A stretch of DNA of 64,000 bases from Ridgeia piscesae (Eukaryota > Annelida > Polychaeta > Sabellida > Siboglinidae): the NCBI GenBank assembly GCA_025642075.2, contig JAODUO010000079.1, positions 192,501 through 256,500 on the forward strand, given 5' to 3'. The notes beneath the pieces are model-generated. The model did not search any database. It saw nothing but the letters and a program-made list of their open reading frames with translations, and was not told the origin of the DNA. The translations under genes were made by a program, and so were the position numbers. Positions 12,291 to 23,192 of this stretch are shown here, piece by piece (the stretch's first letter is position 1; the number at the start of each line of letters is the position of its first letter).

Positions 12291-12485
12291 CTAAACGTTC
12301 TTCTCCAGGCATTCCTAGCACCTTCTATAAGAGCTCATTGTGAGAGTGCATGGCGTAAAGTGATCCTCATTTTCCAGGGATTTGGCGCAATTTCTTGTTT
12401 GCCAATCCCCATGGCCATGATCCTGCTTTTCGTGGCACACGGCTCTGATCCTGATTTAACCAGATTTAACCAAATTGCCACCTAG
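12228..12485 (+). pseudogene. DIRS tyrosine recombinase, N-terminal piece
   Basis: LLQAFLAPSIRAHCESAWRK followed by FQGFG...PIPMAMILLFVAHGSD fits the N-terminal core-binding (SAM-like) domain of DIRS tyrosine recombinases ('l..aLa.sTr..Y..aw..F..fc'). The frame ends shortly after VAHGSD because the LINE insertion begins somewhere between about 12450 and 12600. The rest of this domain resumes at about 14880. Confidence 0.7.
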
Positions 12486-12699
12486 AGATTCAACTATAGA
12501 TGGCAGGTGGACTAGGAACCCATTTGGCTTATCGAGAGTCCAACCTATCTATCTAAGTATACCTCGCCCGTCTTAGGTATATGTCAATTTTATTTTAAAT
12601 ATATTAACACTACTAGCACATGCACAATCAGCTGATAATCTGTTCCATTCGTTTACTGTTCTTTGTGAAAATGAAATGTTTCTAATATCTAGTCTACAC

Positions 12700-13765
12700 T
12701 GCTTCTTTGCTAATGTAACTCCATGTCCTCTAGTCCTTCTCTCTTCCTTGACTGTGAAAAAATATTTCTGTCAATATTTTCATACCCATTCAATATTTTA
12801 AACACCTCAATCTGATCTCCTCTTCTGGTTTCTAGTGTTGTTAAACCACATTCTTTTAGACGCATTTCATAACTAATATTCCTGAGTTTTGGTATCATTT
12901 TGGTTGCTCTCCTTTGTACTCTTTCTAGCATATCATTATCCTTCTTGCGATATGGCCTCCATGCTTGTATACAATATTCTAAGTGAGGCCTAACTATTGT
13001 TTTATACAGCGGTATTATTAGTTCTTTTTCTTTGTACACTATATTTCGCCTAATTAATCCAAGAATTTGGTTTCCCTTCGCTGCTGCAATTCCACACTGC
13101 TCTGATACCTTCATGTCAGCACTAATAGTTAACCCTAAGTCCTTTTCCTTTAAGGTAGTATTTAGTACAGTACCACCCATTGTATATTGTGCATCTTCAT
13201 TCCCATGTCCTGTGTGGAGGCACTTACACTTTCCAAAATTAAACAGCATTTGCCACTTCTCAGACCATTCTATCAACTTATTAAGAACATCTTGTAAATG
13301 CTGTCTATCTGCATCACTTTTAATTTTCCTAAACACTGTTGTGTCGTCCGCAAACTTCAACACCTTGCTTGTTATGCCATCATCAAAATCATTGATATAT
13401 ATTAAGAATAAAATAGGTCCCAGTACTGATCCCTGCGGTACTCCACTCAAAACCGATTTCCAGTTAGATACCTCCCCATCAACTACTACTCTTTGTCTTC
13501 TATCAATAAGCCATTTTTCTATCCAGTTGATCATTCCATTTCCTATGCCATGGGCCTTTAGTTTAAGTAGTAGTCTTTGGTGTGGCACTTTGTCAAAGGC
13601 TTTTTTTAATCTAAGTAGATTATATCTCTGGTGATCCCTCATCTACCCACTTTGTGACATCTTCCAAAAAACATAACATATTTGTTAAGCATGACCTCGC
13701 TTTTAAAAACCCATGTTGAGATGGGTTTATCAATTTATTTTTAACAAGAAAATCAACCAGGTGAT
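12700..13765 (-). pseudogene. CR1-like LINE ORF2, reverse transcriptase
   Basis: 310 codons open from 13642 down, with LKKAFDKVPHQRLLLKL, SGVPQGSVLGPILFLIYIND, LKFADDTTVF (catalytic xADD), KTIVRPHLEYCIQAWRPY, LERVQRRATKMIPKLR and ECGLTTLETRR, the full palm-to-thumb series of a CR1-type RT. The upstream block QHGFLKARSCLTNMLCFLED is in another frame (13768-13650), so one frameshift lies near 13640. A small tail (REGLEDMELH) precedes the stop. The sequence is quite well kept, suggesting a fairly recent insertion. Confidence 0.9.
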
Positions 13766-13767
13766 CT

Positions 13768-14420
13768 TTAATTAATTAGTCTTTCTAATAGTTTGCAAAT
13801 CACCGATGTTAAACTCACTGGTATATAGTTCTCTGACTTGTTTCTCGAACCTTTTTTAAATAATGGTATAATGTTTGCTTCTTTCCATTCTAACGGAACT
13901 ATTCCCTCCTCTAATGACAAATTGAACACTGTTGCAAGCGGTATGCTGATTTGTTCTACAATTTCCAATAGTAATTTGGGAGGAATCCCATCCACTCCAG
14001 GTGATTTATTATCCTTCATGTCTCTTATTTTCATAGCTACCATTGTTGGGGTTACAATTAGTTGTCTTAAATAGTAAAACTCTCTCCCTTCGAACTTAGT
14101 CTTTCTTAATTTAATTTCATAAGCCTGAATGGATTCTTTAATATATAAAATAACTCTGCCTCCCCTTCTTCCTAATCTATCTTTCCTAAACATTACATAT
14201 CCTGTCATACCTAATTCGGCTTCTGGTATATCGGGGGTGGCCCAAGATTCAGTTATACCTATTATGTGAGGGTCAATATCTTCTACCATAATGTTTAGTT
14301 CATTTCTTTTGTTTACTATGCTCCTTGCATTTAAACAAACACATTTATAACCAAATTCCGTAGGGCTTTCCAGGCTGTTCTTTGCTTATTTCTTTTTGCT
14401 GTCTTTATCTATGCCTCTAG
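13768..14420 (-). pseudogene. CR1-like LINE ORF2, endonuclease start joined to RT start
   Basis: CLNARSIVNKRNEL and DPHIIGITESWATPDI are the N-terminal blocks of an APE-type endonuclease (N and E metal-ligand motifs). In the same open frame the protein jumps to VAMKIRDMKDNKSPGVDGIP and PLEWKEANIIPLFKKGSRN, which belong to the RT fingers. The rest of the endonuclease (GDFN, SDH) and the linker are absent, so about 250 residues were deleted in frame. Confidence 0.8.
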
Positions 14421-14436
14421 TATTTGGCTTCTCTGT

Positions 14437-14878
14437 TTATCCCCCCTGCGAAACTAGTTTAAAATGTTGCAACCTGTTCCATTGTCCATCGATCGAAGTA
14501 GGTTCTCGGTGAACACTGCTGCGCCCTTTCCGCTTAGATGGAGGCCATCCCTCATATACATGTCTTCTTTCCCAACAAAATATCCCCACAAATCTACAAA
14601 TCCAACTCCTTCTTCTTTCCACATCTGCTCTACTAGTGCGTTAATTGCCGTCATCTTGCAGTTTCTATATGATGCTCCCCTTCCCCTCATCACTGGCAAG
14701 ATTCCTGAGAGTATGATCTGTTCAACTCTTGTCTTCTTCAGTGTCTCTACCACCTCTCTGTCTGTATCTCTACAATCCTGGTTGTTCCATCCCTGTCTGC
14801 ATTGTTCGTCCCTACATGTACTAATATAAACCCCCCTTGGCCATGCCCCAATACGTTCGCTACCCGTTCAGTCACATC
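14437..14878 (-). pseudogene. CR1-like LINE ORF1, SGNH esterase domain
   Basis: GGFILVHVGTNNADRDGTTR (SGNH block with G-x-N) near 14800 and MYMRDGLHLSGKGAAVFTEN near 14530 (the DxLH catalytic Asp-His block) identify a GDSL/SGNH hydrolase domain, which CR1-clade LINEs carry in ORF1. The N-terminal catalytic serine block would lie beyond the 5' truncation at about 14878 and is absent. A frame change sits near 14755. The ORF ends near 14437. Confidence 0.75.
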
Positions 14879-14879
14879 C

Positions 14880-15592
14880 TGCAAGCATTGTCTCCATAAT
14901 TTCAGCGGTGGCATATTTTCACAAGGTTAACGGGTTTCCAGATACCACAAGTAATTATATCGTAGGTAGGTTATTAGCTGGAGCTAGGAATTTAGGGTCT
15001 GTTGCCGACGTCCGCCTGCCTGTTACACTTCCCATCCTCATCCGTTTGGTCCAAGCGATACCCACTGTTTTCTCTTCACATTATCGACGTATCGTGCTTC
15101 GAGCAATGATGGTGTTGGCTTTCACGGCATACCTCAGAGTAGGAGAGATGGTGCCCAGATTGAAAAGCACAACGCAGGGTAGTTTACAACTGGGAGATGT
15201 TTTCATTACCAGTGACCTTATTAATGTGTCCTTCCACCATTTCAAGCACAGTGCCTGTCAAGGCCCACAATGTCTACAAGTGAGAGGTGATTGTTTGCAG
15301 GGATCATTCGTCTACCCAGAAGTTTGTTTTATGAGAGAATGTATTCAGGCCCGTGGCCCGCTGCGAGGTGTTCTGTTTGCTTATCCAGATGGGCGGCCTA
15401 TGCTGTGTTATGAATTTGATGCACCCCTCAAACAACTCAATTGTTGGTTACAAGTCTACTTCTTTTAAGGGTCACAGTGTTCGTAGTGGTGCTCCTACTG
15501 CACCGGCCCTGAGAAGGGAGTCTGATGCGCAAATCAGAGTGGCAGGCAGGTGGACTCCGGATGCATTCCGGAAATATATTAGAATCGCATAG
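14880..15592 (+). pseudogene. DIRS tyrosine recombinase, catalytic domain
   Basis: Resumes with SIVSIISAVAYFHKVNGFPD, the end of the core-binding domain, followed by TLPILIRL and FTAYLRVGEM (first catalytic Arg). After a one-base frame change near 15460, GHSVRSGAPTAPALRRESDA holds the HxxR pair and GRWTPDAFRKYIR contains the W/H-equivalent and the catalytic Tyr. The catalytic residues are all still visible; the LINE insertion and the frameshift are what break the protein. Confidence 0.88.
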
Positions 15593-15599
15593 GTTTAGG

Positions 15600-16060
15600 C
15601 CATATAGTTTAACAGTTACCATAATGCGTGTGGGGTGGTCACAGTGATGTCGGTGACTTGTGGCGAATTGGCCCCACCTTTTTAAAGTAACAAATGTGTA
15701 TTTGGTGGGAATGTTTATACTCTTGCATGTATTAGTTTGATATGTAGAACATTCTTGTGAGGTTTGGCCTCGGAGAAACCAGTAGGCGACACTGGACAGG
15801 GGCTCAGTGTCCTATATTTGTATGGTTTTAGAATTACATGTTATCCCTGCCAATTTAATATTAAAAAAATGTCATTCAATTGGCCATTTCAATTCTCAAC
15901 TACATTGGACTTGTCTTGGTTATTACATAAAAAATAAAGCTAGCAATACTGTTTTTAGCAATAGGAGAGTTAAATATACTGGCGAATACAGAAGTTATAT
16001 ATACATTGTGAGCGCATTGGTTAACGTTTGGAAAGAGATCGCGCGACGTAAGAACCTGTA
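15600..16060 (+). other. No gene; DIRS 3' region and unknown sequence
   Basis: Follows directly after the recombinase stop. AT-rich from about 15830. Ends in a short (ATT)n microsatellite at 16061-16080. No reading frame with recognisable content. Confidence 0.4.
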
Positions 16061-16135
16061 TTATTATTATTATTATTATTGGATGGATCTAAAAAAAACA
16101 CAAACGAAGTTACTAAAAAATAAAGACTGGTGAAC

Positions 16136-19100
16136 TGTTGACATGTTGTAGGGAGTACCTGTTGTGTTGGCGAGGGACTGGATTGGATGCGTGAAATAGG
16201 GCTGGGGAACATTTGGGTCTGTGGAACGGGGTACACATTGGGCTGGCGGAAATGGTGTACCCATCAGCGCCTGGAACAAAATGTGGTTCATTTGGTGTTG
16301 GGCGATATAACGAGTCATGGCATCTAATGTCGCTAACCATTCACCCATGTACGAAGCGTAGCCTACACATTCACCAGCCAGCGTCAGTTTCTTGCTTTCA
16401 TTCCTCTCTGCGGTGACTTGGCAAATCCCTGGATGAGGAGTGACTCTTCCTCCTCCCTTTTCTCTCTGCCAGTGACTTGGCAAGTCCCTGGATGAGGAGT
16501 GACTCTTCCTCCTCCCTTTTCTCTCTGCCAGTGACTTGGCAAATCCTTGGATGAAGAGTGACTCTTCCTCCTCCCTTTTCTCTCTGCCAGTGACTTGGCA
16601 AGTCCCTGGATGAGGAGTGACTCTTCCTCCTCCCTTTTCTCTCTGCCAGTGACTTGGCAAATCCTTGGATGAGGAGTGACTCTTCCTCCTCCCTTTTCTC
16701 TCTGCCAGTGACTTGGCAAGTCCCTGGATGAGGAGCGACTCTTTCTCCTCCCTTTTCTCTCTGCCAGTGACTTGGCAAGTCCCTGGATGAGGAGCGACTC
16801 TTCCTCCTCCCTTTTCTCTCTGCCAGTGACTTGGCAAGTCCCTGGATGAGGAGCGACTCTTTTTCCTCCCTTTTCTCTCTGCCAGTGACTTGGCAAGTCC
16901 CTGGATGAGGAGTGACTCTTCCTCCTCCCTTTTCTCTCTGCCAGTGACTTGGCAAGTCCCTGGATGAGGAGTGACTCTTCCTCCTCCCTTTTCTCTCTGC
17001 CAGTGACTTGGCAAGTCCCTGGATGAGGAGTGACTCTTCCTCCTCCCTTTTCTCTCTGCCAGTGACTTGGCAAATCCCTGGATGAGGAGTGACTCTTCCT
17101 CCTCCCTTTTCTCTCTGCCAGTGACTTGGCAAGTCCCTGGATGAGGAGCGACTCTTCCTCCTCCCTTTTCTCTCTGCCAGTGACTTGGCAAGTCCCTGGA
17201 TGAGGAGCGACTCTTTCTCCTCCCTTTTCTCTCTGCCAGTGACTTGGCAAGTCCCTGGATGAGGAGCGACTCTTTCTCCTCCCTTTTCTCTCTGCCAGTG
17301 ACTTGGCAAGTCCCTGGATGAGGAGCGACTCTTTCTCCTCCCTTTTCTCCCTGCCAGTGACTTGGCAAGTCCCTGGATGAGGAGCGACTCTTTCTCCTCC
17401 CTTTTCTCTCTGCCAGTGACTTGGCAAGTCCCTGGATGAGGAGCGACTCTTTCTCCTCCCTTTTCTCTCTGCCAGTGACTTGGCAAGTCCCTGGATGCGG
17501 AGCGACTCTTTCTCCTCCCATTTATCTTTGCCAGTGACTTGGCAAGTCCCTGGATGAGGAGCGACTCTTTCTCCTCCCATTTATCTTTGCCAGTGACTTG
17601 GCAAGTCCCTGGATGAGGAGCGACTCTTTCTCCTCCCTTTTATCTTTGCCAGTGACTTGGCAAGTCCCTGGATGAGGAGCGACTCTTTCTCCTCCCATTT
17701 ATCTTTGCCAGTGACTTGGCAAGTCCCTAGATGAGGAGCGACTCTTCCTCCTCCCATTTATCTTTGCCAGTGACTTGGCAAGTCCCTGGATGAGGAGCGA
17801 CTCTTTCTCCTCCCTTTTATCTTTGCCAGTGACTTGGCAAGTCCCTGGATGAGGAGCGACTCTTTCTCCTCCCTTTTATCTTTGCCAGTAACTTGGCAAG
17901 TCCCTAGATGAGGAGCGACTCTTCCTCCTCCCTTTTCTCTCTGCCAGTGACTTGGCAAGTCCCTGGATGCGGAGCGACTCTTTCTCCTCCCTTTTCTCTC
18001 TGCCAGTGACTTGGCAAGTCCCTGGATGCGGAGCGACTCTTTCTCCTCCCTTTTATCTTTGCCAGTGACTTGGCAAGTCCCTGGATGAGGAGCGACTCTT
18101 TCTCCTCCCTTTTATCTTTGCCAGTAACTTGGCAAGTCCCTGGATGAGGAGCGACTCTTTCTCCTCCCTTTTCTCTCTGCCAGTGACTTGGCAAGTCCCT
18201 GGATGCGGAGCGACTCTTTCTCCTCCCTTTTATCTTTGCCAGTGACTTGGCAAGTCCCTGGATGAGGAGCGACTCTTTCTCCTCCCTTTTCTCTCTGCCA
18301 GTGACTTGGCAAGTCCCTGGATGCGGAGCGACTCTTTCTCCTCCCATTTATCTTTGCCAGTGACTTGGCAAGTCCCTGGATGAGGAGCGACTCTTTCTCC
18401 TCCCTTTTATCTTTGCCAGTGACTTGGCAAGTCCCTGGATGCGGAGCGACTCTTTCTCCTCCCTTTTATCTTTGCCAGTGACTTGGCAAGTCCCTGGATG
18501 AGGAGCGACTCTTTCTCCTCCCTTTTATCTTTGCCAGTGACTTGGCAAGTCCCTGGATGAGGAGCGACTCTTTCTCCTCCCTTTTATCTTTGCCAGTGAC
18601 TTGGCAAGTCCCTGGATGAGGAGCGATTCTTTCTCCTCCCATTTATCTTTGCCAGTGACTTGGCAAGTCCCTGGATGAGGAGCGACTCTTTCTCCTCCCA
18701 TTTATCTTTGCCAGTGACTTGGCAAGTCCCTGGATGAGGAGCGACTCTTTCTCCTCCCTTTTATCTTTGCCAGTGACTTGGCAAGTCCCTGGATGAGGAG
18801 CGACTCTTTCTCCTCCCATTTATCTTTGCCAGTGACTTGGCAAGTCCCTAGATGAGGAGCGACTCTTCCTCCTCCCATTTATCTTTGCCAGTGACTTGGC
18901 AAGTCCCTGGATGAGGAGCGACTCTTTCTCCTCCCTTTTATCTTTGCCAGTGACTTGGCAAGTCCCTGGATGAGGAGCGACTCTTTCTCCTCCCTTTTAT
19001 CTTTGCCAGTAACTTGGCAAGTCCCTAGATGAGGAGCGACTCTTCCTCCTCCCTTTTCTCTCTGCCAGTGACTTGGCAAGTCCCTGGATGAGGAGCGACT

Positions 19101-19272
19101 CTTTCTCCTCCTTTTTCTTTTTGAGCTTTTAGTCCTCGGCTTTAGGGGCAACTTCTTCGACTTTGGTGTTGACGTGACAGCCTCCTCCATCGAAGCCCCC
19201 TCAACTGCAGCCTCGCCATCACCTTCATCCACATCTAGCGCGCCTTTACTGGTGATGACTGAAAACGTAAGC
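16136..19272 (-). pseudogene. Harbinger accessory (MADF/Myb-like) ORF expanded by a 59-bp repeat
   Basis: The minus-strand reading starts after an intron-like acceptor (TTACGTTTTCAG, about 19272) with ITSKGALDVDEGDGEAAVEG, TSTPKSKKLPLKPRTKSSKR and a KR-rich stretch, runs into a 59-bp tandem array, and leaves it as ESKKLTLAGECVGYASYMGE and MTRYIAQHQMNHILFQALMG. Acidic/basic linkers and a C-terminal helix of this kind are usual for the DNA-binding accessory protein that PIF/Harbinger transposons encode beside their transposase, and the transposase remnant lies head-to-head next to it. The N-terminal DNA-binding exon is missing. I call the family from context and general resemblance, not from a visible MADF motif. 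Confidence 0.55.
16424..19110. repeat. 59-bp minisatellite, about 45 copies
   Basis: Unit of 59 bp containing CCAGTGACTTGGCAAGTCCC and TGGATGAGGAG(C/T)GACTCTT. Two variant classes exist: TTTTCTCTCTG (mostly left of 17510) and TTTATCTTTG (mostly right), plus CTTCCTCC against CTTTCTCC and GAGTGAC against GAGCGAC. Because 59 is not divisible by three, one minus-strand frame runs through all three frames in turn, giving a 59-residue (177-bp) super-repeat. The TTTATC variant introduces a TAA in one phase. A block near 17700-17960 is almost identical to 18843-19090, a duplication of several units at once. Confidence 0.97.
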
Positions 19273-19309
19273 CAACACAATTAGTGTATACGTTAGAGAA
19301 AATATTGAA

Positions 19310-19812
19310 TTTTTTATTCAGGCACATGCTTCAACAGAAGAATGGAGTAAAGTGGCTGAAGAATTCCAGGCGAAGTGGAACTACCCCTGTTGTATTGTTA
19401 CCATAGACGGCAAACATGTCGCAATATAACAGCCACCCGACAGTGGGTCGGTGTTTTTCAACCTCAAACACTTCTTTAGTGTTCTGTTGGTTGCATTGTT
19501 GACGCAAATTACAAATTGTTGTATGTCAACGTAGGTGCGTGCGGCCGGGCGCGATGGCGATGCTGCGGTGTTTTCCACATCGTCGTTGAAGAAAGCCTTG
19601 GATGCTAAAAACCTTCACTACCTCCCCCTCTTGGGAGGAATGACTGCACCCATACATCATCACATTGTAGGTGATGACGCTTTCCCCCTAAGGGTAGACA
19701 TGATGAAACCGTACCCCCACAGAAACCTTGACAGAGCAAAGTTAATCTACAATTACCGCCTGTCACGGTCTAGACGGGTGGTCGAAAACGCCTTTGGCAT
19801 ACTTGTCAACAG
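19310..19812 (+). pseudogene. PIF/Harbinger transposase (DDE_Tnp_4) remnant
   Basis: Downstream of an acceptor-like TTTTTTATTCAG, the plus strand encodes WNYPCCIVTIDGKHVAI (first catalytic D in the IDGKHV motif), a stop, then PDSGSVFFNLKHFFSVLL, a frameshift, RAAGRDGDAAVFSTSSLKKA (second D region, normally GRxSDGxVF) and [39 protein letters not shown] (third block, catalytic E of VENAFG). It ends at VNR near 19812, where a LINE takes over. One stop and two frameshifts show it is dead. Confidence 0.85.
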
Positions 19813-22135
19813 GTTGGCATATTTGTGCATTATGTTAGCATGCATATACCACCCACCAGGTGCTGAGAATTGGTCCATGCGAGAATACATGATAAACAGT
19901 CTGGACACAATTTTGCGTGGCAGCCCAGACTGTGGTGTTATTTTAAGTGGCGATTTTAATCAATTCAAGGACACATTTATACGTACACATTATGGTTACG
20001 AGCAGCTTGTTAAGACTGCCACACGTAATTGTGCAATATTGGACAAAATGTGGTCTAACATGTCACCTGTATACGGCTTACCGTCAGTGATTGATGAACT
20101 AGGAACATCAGACCACAAGATGGTATTACTTGTCCTAGCGTGGTATCCAACACTCGATACCGGAATGGTCCAGAACATTGTTACCAGGCACATGGATAAA
20201 ACTGAACGAGCAGTGATTATTTCGACACTGGCACAGATTAGATGGGAGTATTTGTACACATTGCCTACGTGCGAGGAACAGTTTACGTTTTTCCAAGAAA
20301 CTGTGGACAATTTATTGGATATATGTTGTCCGTTCAAGACTGTAATACGTCACAGCACAGGTAAACCATTGGTCACCGATGGCTTTCGCCACATGATTAG
20401 GCAGAGGCAACGTGCACGCATGGTGGGTGACGTGGAACGGGCAAAAAGACTTCGCAATCAAGTGAATCGCGCAGCGCCGAAATTACGACGCCAATTCTAT
20501 CAATCTAAAATTGCATCAATAGAAGCAACATCATCAAGGGATTGGTGGAAACATATGAAGACACTCTTGGGTAACTCACCTGGCGGTCAAAATGAGATGC
20601 TGGGTTTGGTAAATGTATTTACTGGTGGCGATATGGACACTCAAGTTAACCGTATGAATGAATGCTTCGTGTCGATCAGTGAAGACTTGCCAAGACTACG
20701 AGCTACACACCCCATCTTTGACATTAAAGAACCACTGCCAGCTACATTCACCATTAACGTGAGTGACACTAAGTTGGCACTTGATAACATCAAAGTGAAC
20801 AAAGCTACCGGACAGAATACCCCCATGGGCGTTGAAAGAGTGTTCACACCTTCTTGCGGCATCGGTAACTGCTATATTTAATAGTTCTCTTAGGGAAGGT
20901 GTACTTCCAAAACTATGGAAGACGGCAACTGTTATTCCTTTGTCAAAGAAACATCCTCTAGTTTCTATTGATAATGACATAATACCGATATCACTTACAC
21001 CAATTATAGCTTAGGTGTTTGAATCACTAGTGCTAAAATGGGTCGGTGTTTATGTTAAACCACAAATTGATGACAAGCAGTATGGAGGAATGGCAGGGAC
21101 TTGTACCACGGATGCTCTTGTTGAAATGCTCCACAAATTGTATGAAAGCACCGATGTAACGGGTAATTTTGTAAGAGTGTTTTTTCTTAATTATAGCAAA
21201 GCATTTGATCTGATTAACCACGATATACTGTTAAACAAAATGGTTGGAATGGAAGTACCTGCACATCTGGTTCGATGGATGGCAGCGTTCTTACTAGATC
21301 GCGAACAGAGAGTAAAAGTCGGCGACGCTGTGTCAAAACCAGGGTATCCCAATGGGGGCGATCCCCATGGGACTTTATCAGGGCCAAACACTTTTTAGTC
21401 CATATCAATGATTTGCAAACGCCTTGTCCTATTTATAAATATGTTGACGACAGCACTATATTTGAAATATGCAACCAAGACATGGTATATGTTATCCAGG
21501 ATTCTGCTGACGTTGTTGAGTCTTGTAATAATGACATGCGTATCTATACGACTAAGACCAAAGAAATGGTTATATGTTTCAGAAGAGACAGAACATTTGT
21601 AGATTCTCTGCCATATATTTATATGAATGGAAATTATATTGAAAGAGTGTCTCAAGCAAAGGTTCTCGATGTAACTATATCATCTGACTTAAGTTGAAAT
21701 GCACATGTAGATGAAATAATTCCAAAGGCAAGAAAGAGAATGTATATGATTTATCAATTGAAACGTGCTGGTTTCAACCAAAAGGATTTCATTAGAATTT
21801 ATGTATCTGTAATTAGACCTGTAGTCGAATATGCGTGCCCTCTATGGCATACGAACTTACCTAAATATGTATCGGACAACATAGAAATAATGTTAACAAA
21901 CATATCACTAGTATATTCAAAAAGGCAGCTATATATATATATACAGCTAGCGGTCTTAAAAGGTCTCGGCCATCTCCTTACTCGACAAGAGAAACTTGCA
22001 ATTTTTCAAATGCTTGAAAATATCAAACGTCAACTACTGCCGTTTAATCTGGCATTTAATCCTTCAATCAAGGATATGTTTGTTATTTCACATCAATGAT
22101 ATCAATGATGGTGGAATCGATTTCCCTATGTTTGA
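19812..22135 (+). mobile_element. LINE (APE endonuclease + RT) inserted in Harbinger transposase
   Basis: Starting abruptly after the Harbinger VNR codons, the same frame continues with IYHPPGAENWSMREYM, VILSGDFNQFKD and ELGTSDHKMVLLVLA, the APE endonuclease GDFN and SDH motifs, then an arginine-rich linker and an RT start (LALDNIKVNKATGQ). After a frame change near 20880 the RT continues: YSKAFDLINHDILLNKM, YKYVDDSTIF (catalytic YVDD) and VSVIRPVVEYACPLWH. The 3' end is near 22135. Stops near 21014, 21398 and 21697 inactivate it. It is 5'-truncated, lacking ORF1 and the endonuclease start. Confidence 0.85.
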
Positions 22136-22365
22136 AAACATATAAAACGGTATTTTAATTATGCTTCTATATTGTCTGGTTGTAAAGATATGAACAATAA
22201 GTTTATTTTGGCTGCCATTTTGGATTTTCTCATTTTTTCAAAATGCCCAAAGGTGAGAACTCGACACCCATCTAGATATCATTATACATGCTAGAGATGA
22301 AAAACTAGCAACTAAAAAAACTAAATCATGCAAAAAGGGGTTAGTTAAAGTGGAACGTATGAAAG

Positions 22366-22367
<2 letters not shown>

Positions 22368-22420
<53 letters not shown>
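22368..22420. repeat. (TA)n microsatellite
   Basis: About 53 bp of TA dinucleotides, shortly downstream of the LINE 3' end. Confidence 0.95.
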
Positions 22421-22425
<5 letters not shown>

Positions 22426-23190
22426 TGAGATCTGTTTAATTACTTAGCACATCATAGTATATAGCATCATAGTACGGGAGTCCTGTTCTAACGAAATGAG
22501 TCACATGTCAGCAAACTTAATTTCGAGAAAACACCCTAAAAACTTGATTTCGAGAAAACACACATTGCACGGGGATATTTGTCAACTTTGATTTTTCATC
22601 ACGAAAGCACACTTTAATGTCTTTTATATCAACCGGCAATACATATTTCCCATTACTATTTAATACATTTTGTAACTATTTTAGACAGGCTACGTAACAT
22701 TTCACGCATGAATTTCGTAAAACAAAACCGATAAATCGCACTTGTTTGAGCCGCATTCTTCGGGGTTTCCCTCGCCGCATGGCGGACATATTTGGTACTA
22801 CGAAAACGCCCAGCATATCCACAGTCTGAATCTGCTAGAGGAATTCCTCAAATGACGTCAACTTTAACCAATAGGAGCGCTTAACTGAGAGACCTATCTG
22901 TAAACAAACGTCACCAGTTGCGAGGCGGAGCTTTCTACCACGGTCATGTTTAGTGCGAGACTAGTTCAGTGTCGAATAACAATTGGCTGTGCGTGAGCTA
23001 GCGCGAGTAGTATTTGTTCACAAATATTCACCACAGCCTTTAGGCATTCGTACAGTTGCGTGAACTGGAGGACACAGATTGAACGAACCACGAACATGCC
23101 AAACTTTTGAAACGACAGTTGCAAAGGGTTTGGAAAGGAATAATTTGACTGATAGCAGTATTCACAAATCAGTGTCATCAGTGCTCCTAG
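22421..23190. other. No gene recognised
   Basis: Contains a GC-richer part (22740-22950) with a direct repeat TTTCGAGAAAACACxC near 22520 and 22547. Short frames on both strands without recognisable motifs. It borders the long-TIR element at 23193 and could be the 5' flank of whatever that element landed in. Confidence 0.4.
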
Positions 23191-23192
23191 TA

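Larger units (their letters stand above)
12490..14878 (-). mobile_element. CR1-like LINE inserted in DIRS recombinase
   Basis: A minus-strand LINE, with parts of ORF1 (SGNH esterase) at 14454-14878 and ORF2 (endonuclease remnant, RT) at about 12700-14420, lies exactly between the two halves of the DIRS tyrosine recombinase. ORF1 esterase plus an RT of this type points to the CR1/L2 group. The element is 5'-truncated within ORF1 at about 14878 and has an internal deletion. The 3' end, within 12490-12600, is not sharply visible. Confidence 0.8.
9527..15600 (+). mobile_element. DIRS-type tyrosine-recombinase retrotransposon, interrupted
   Basis: Gag-like, reverse transcriptase/RNase H and tyrosine recombinase segments occur in DIRS order on the plus strand (9.5-12.48 kb and 14.88-15.60 kb). 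DIRS elements integrate with a tyrosine recombinase rather than a DDE integrase, and that recombinase is recognisable here. A 2.4-kb opposite-strand LINE lies inside the recombinase. Stops near 10031, 11367 and 11592 plus frame changes near 9800, 10255 and 15460 show it is dead. The inverted and split terminal repeats diagnostic for DIRS were not identified by eye. Confidence 0.8.

Noticed and set aside
16076..19280. Three long overlapping open frames (481, 398 and 362 codons) as separate genes
   Set aside because: They are the same 59-bp repeat read in three frames; only the path joining the two unique flanks could ever have been a protein.
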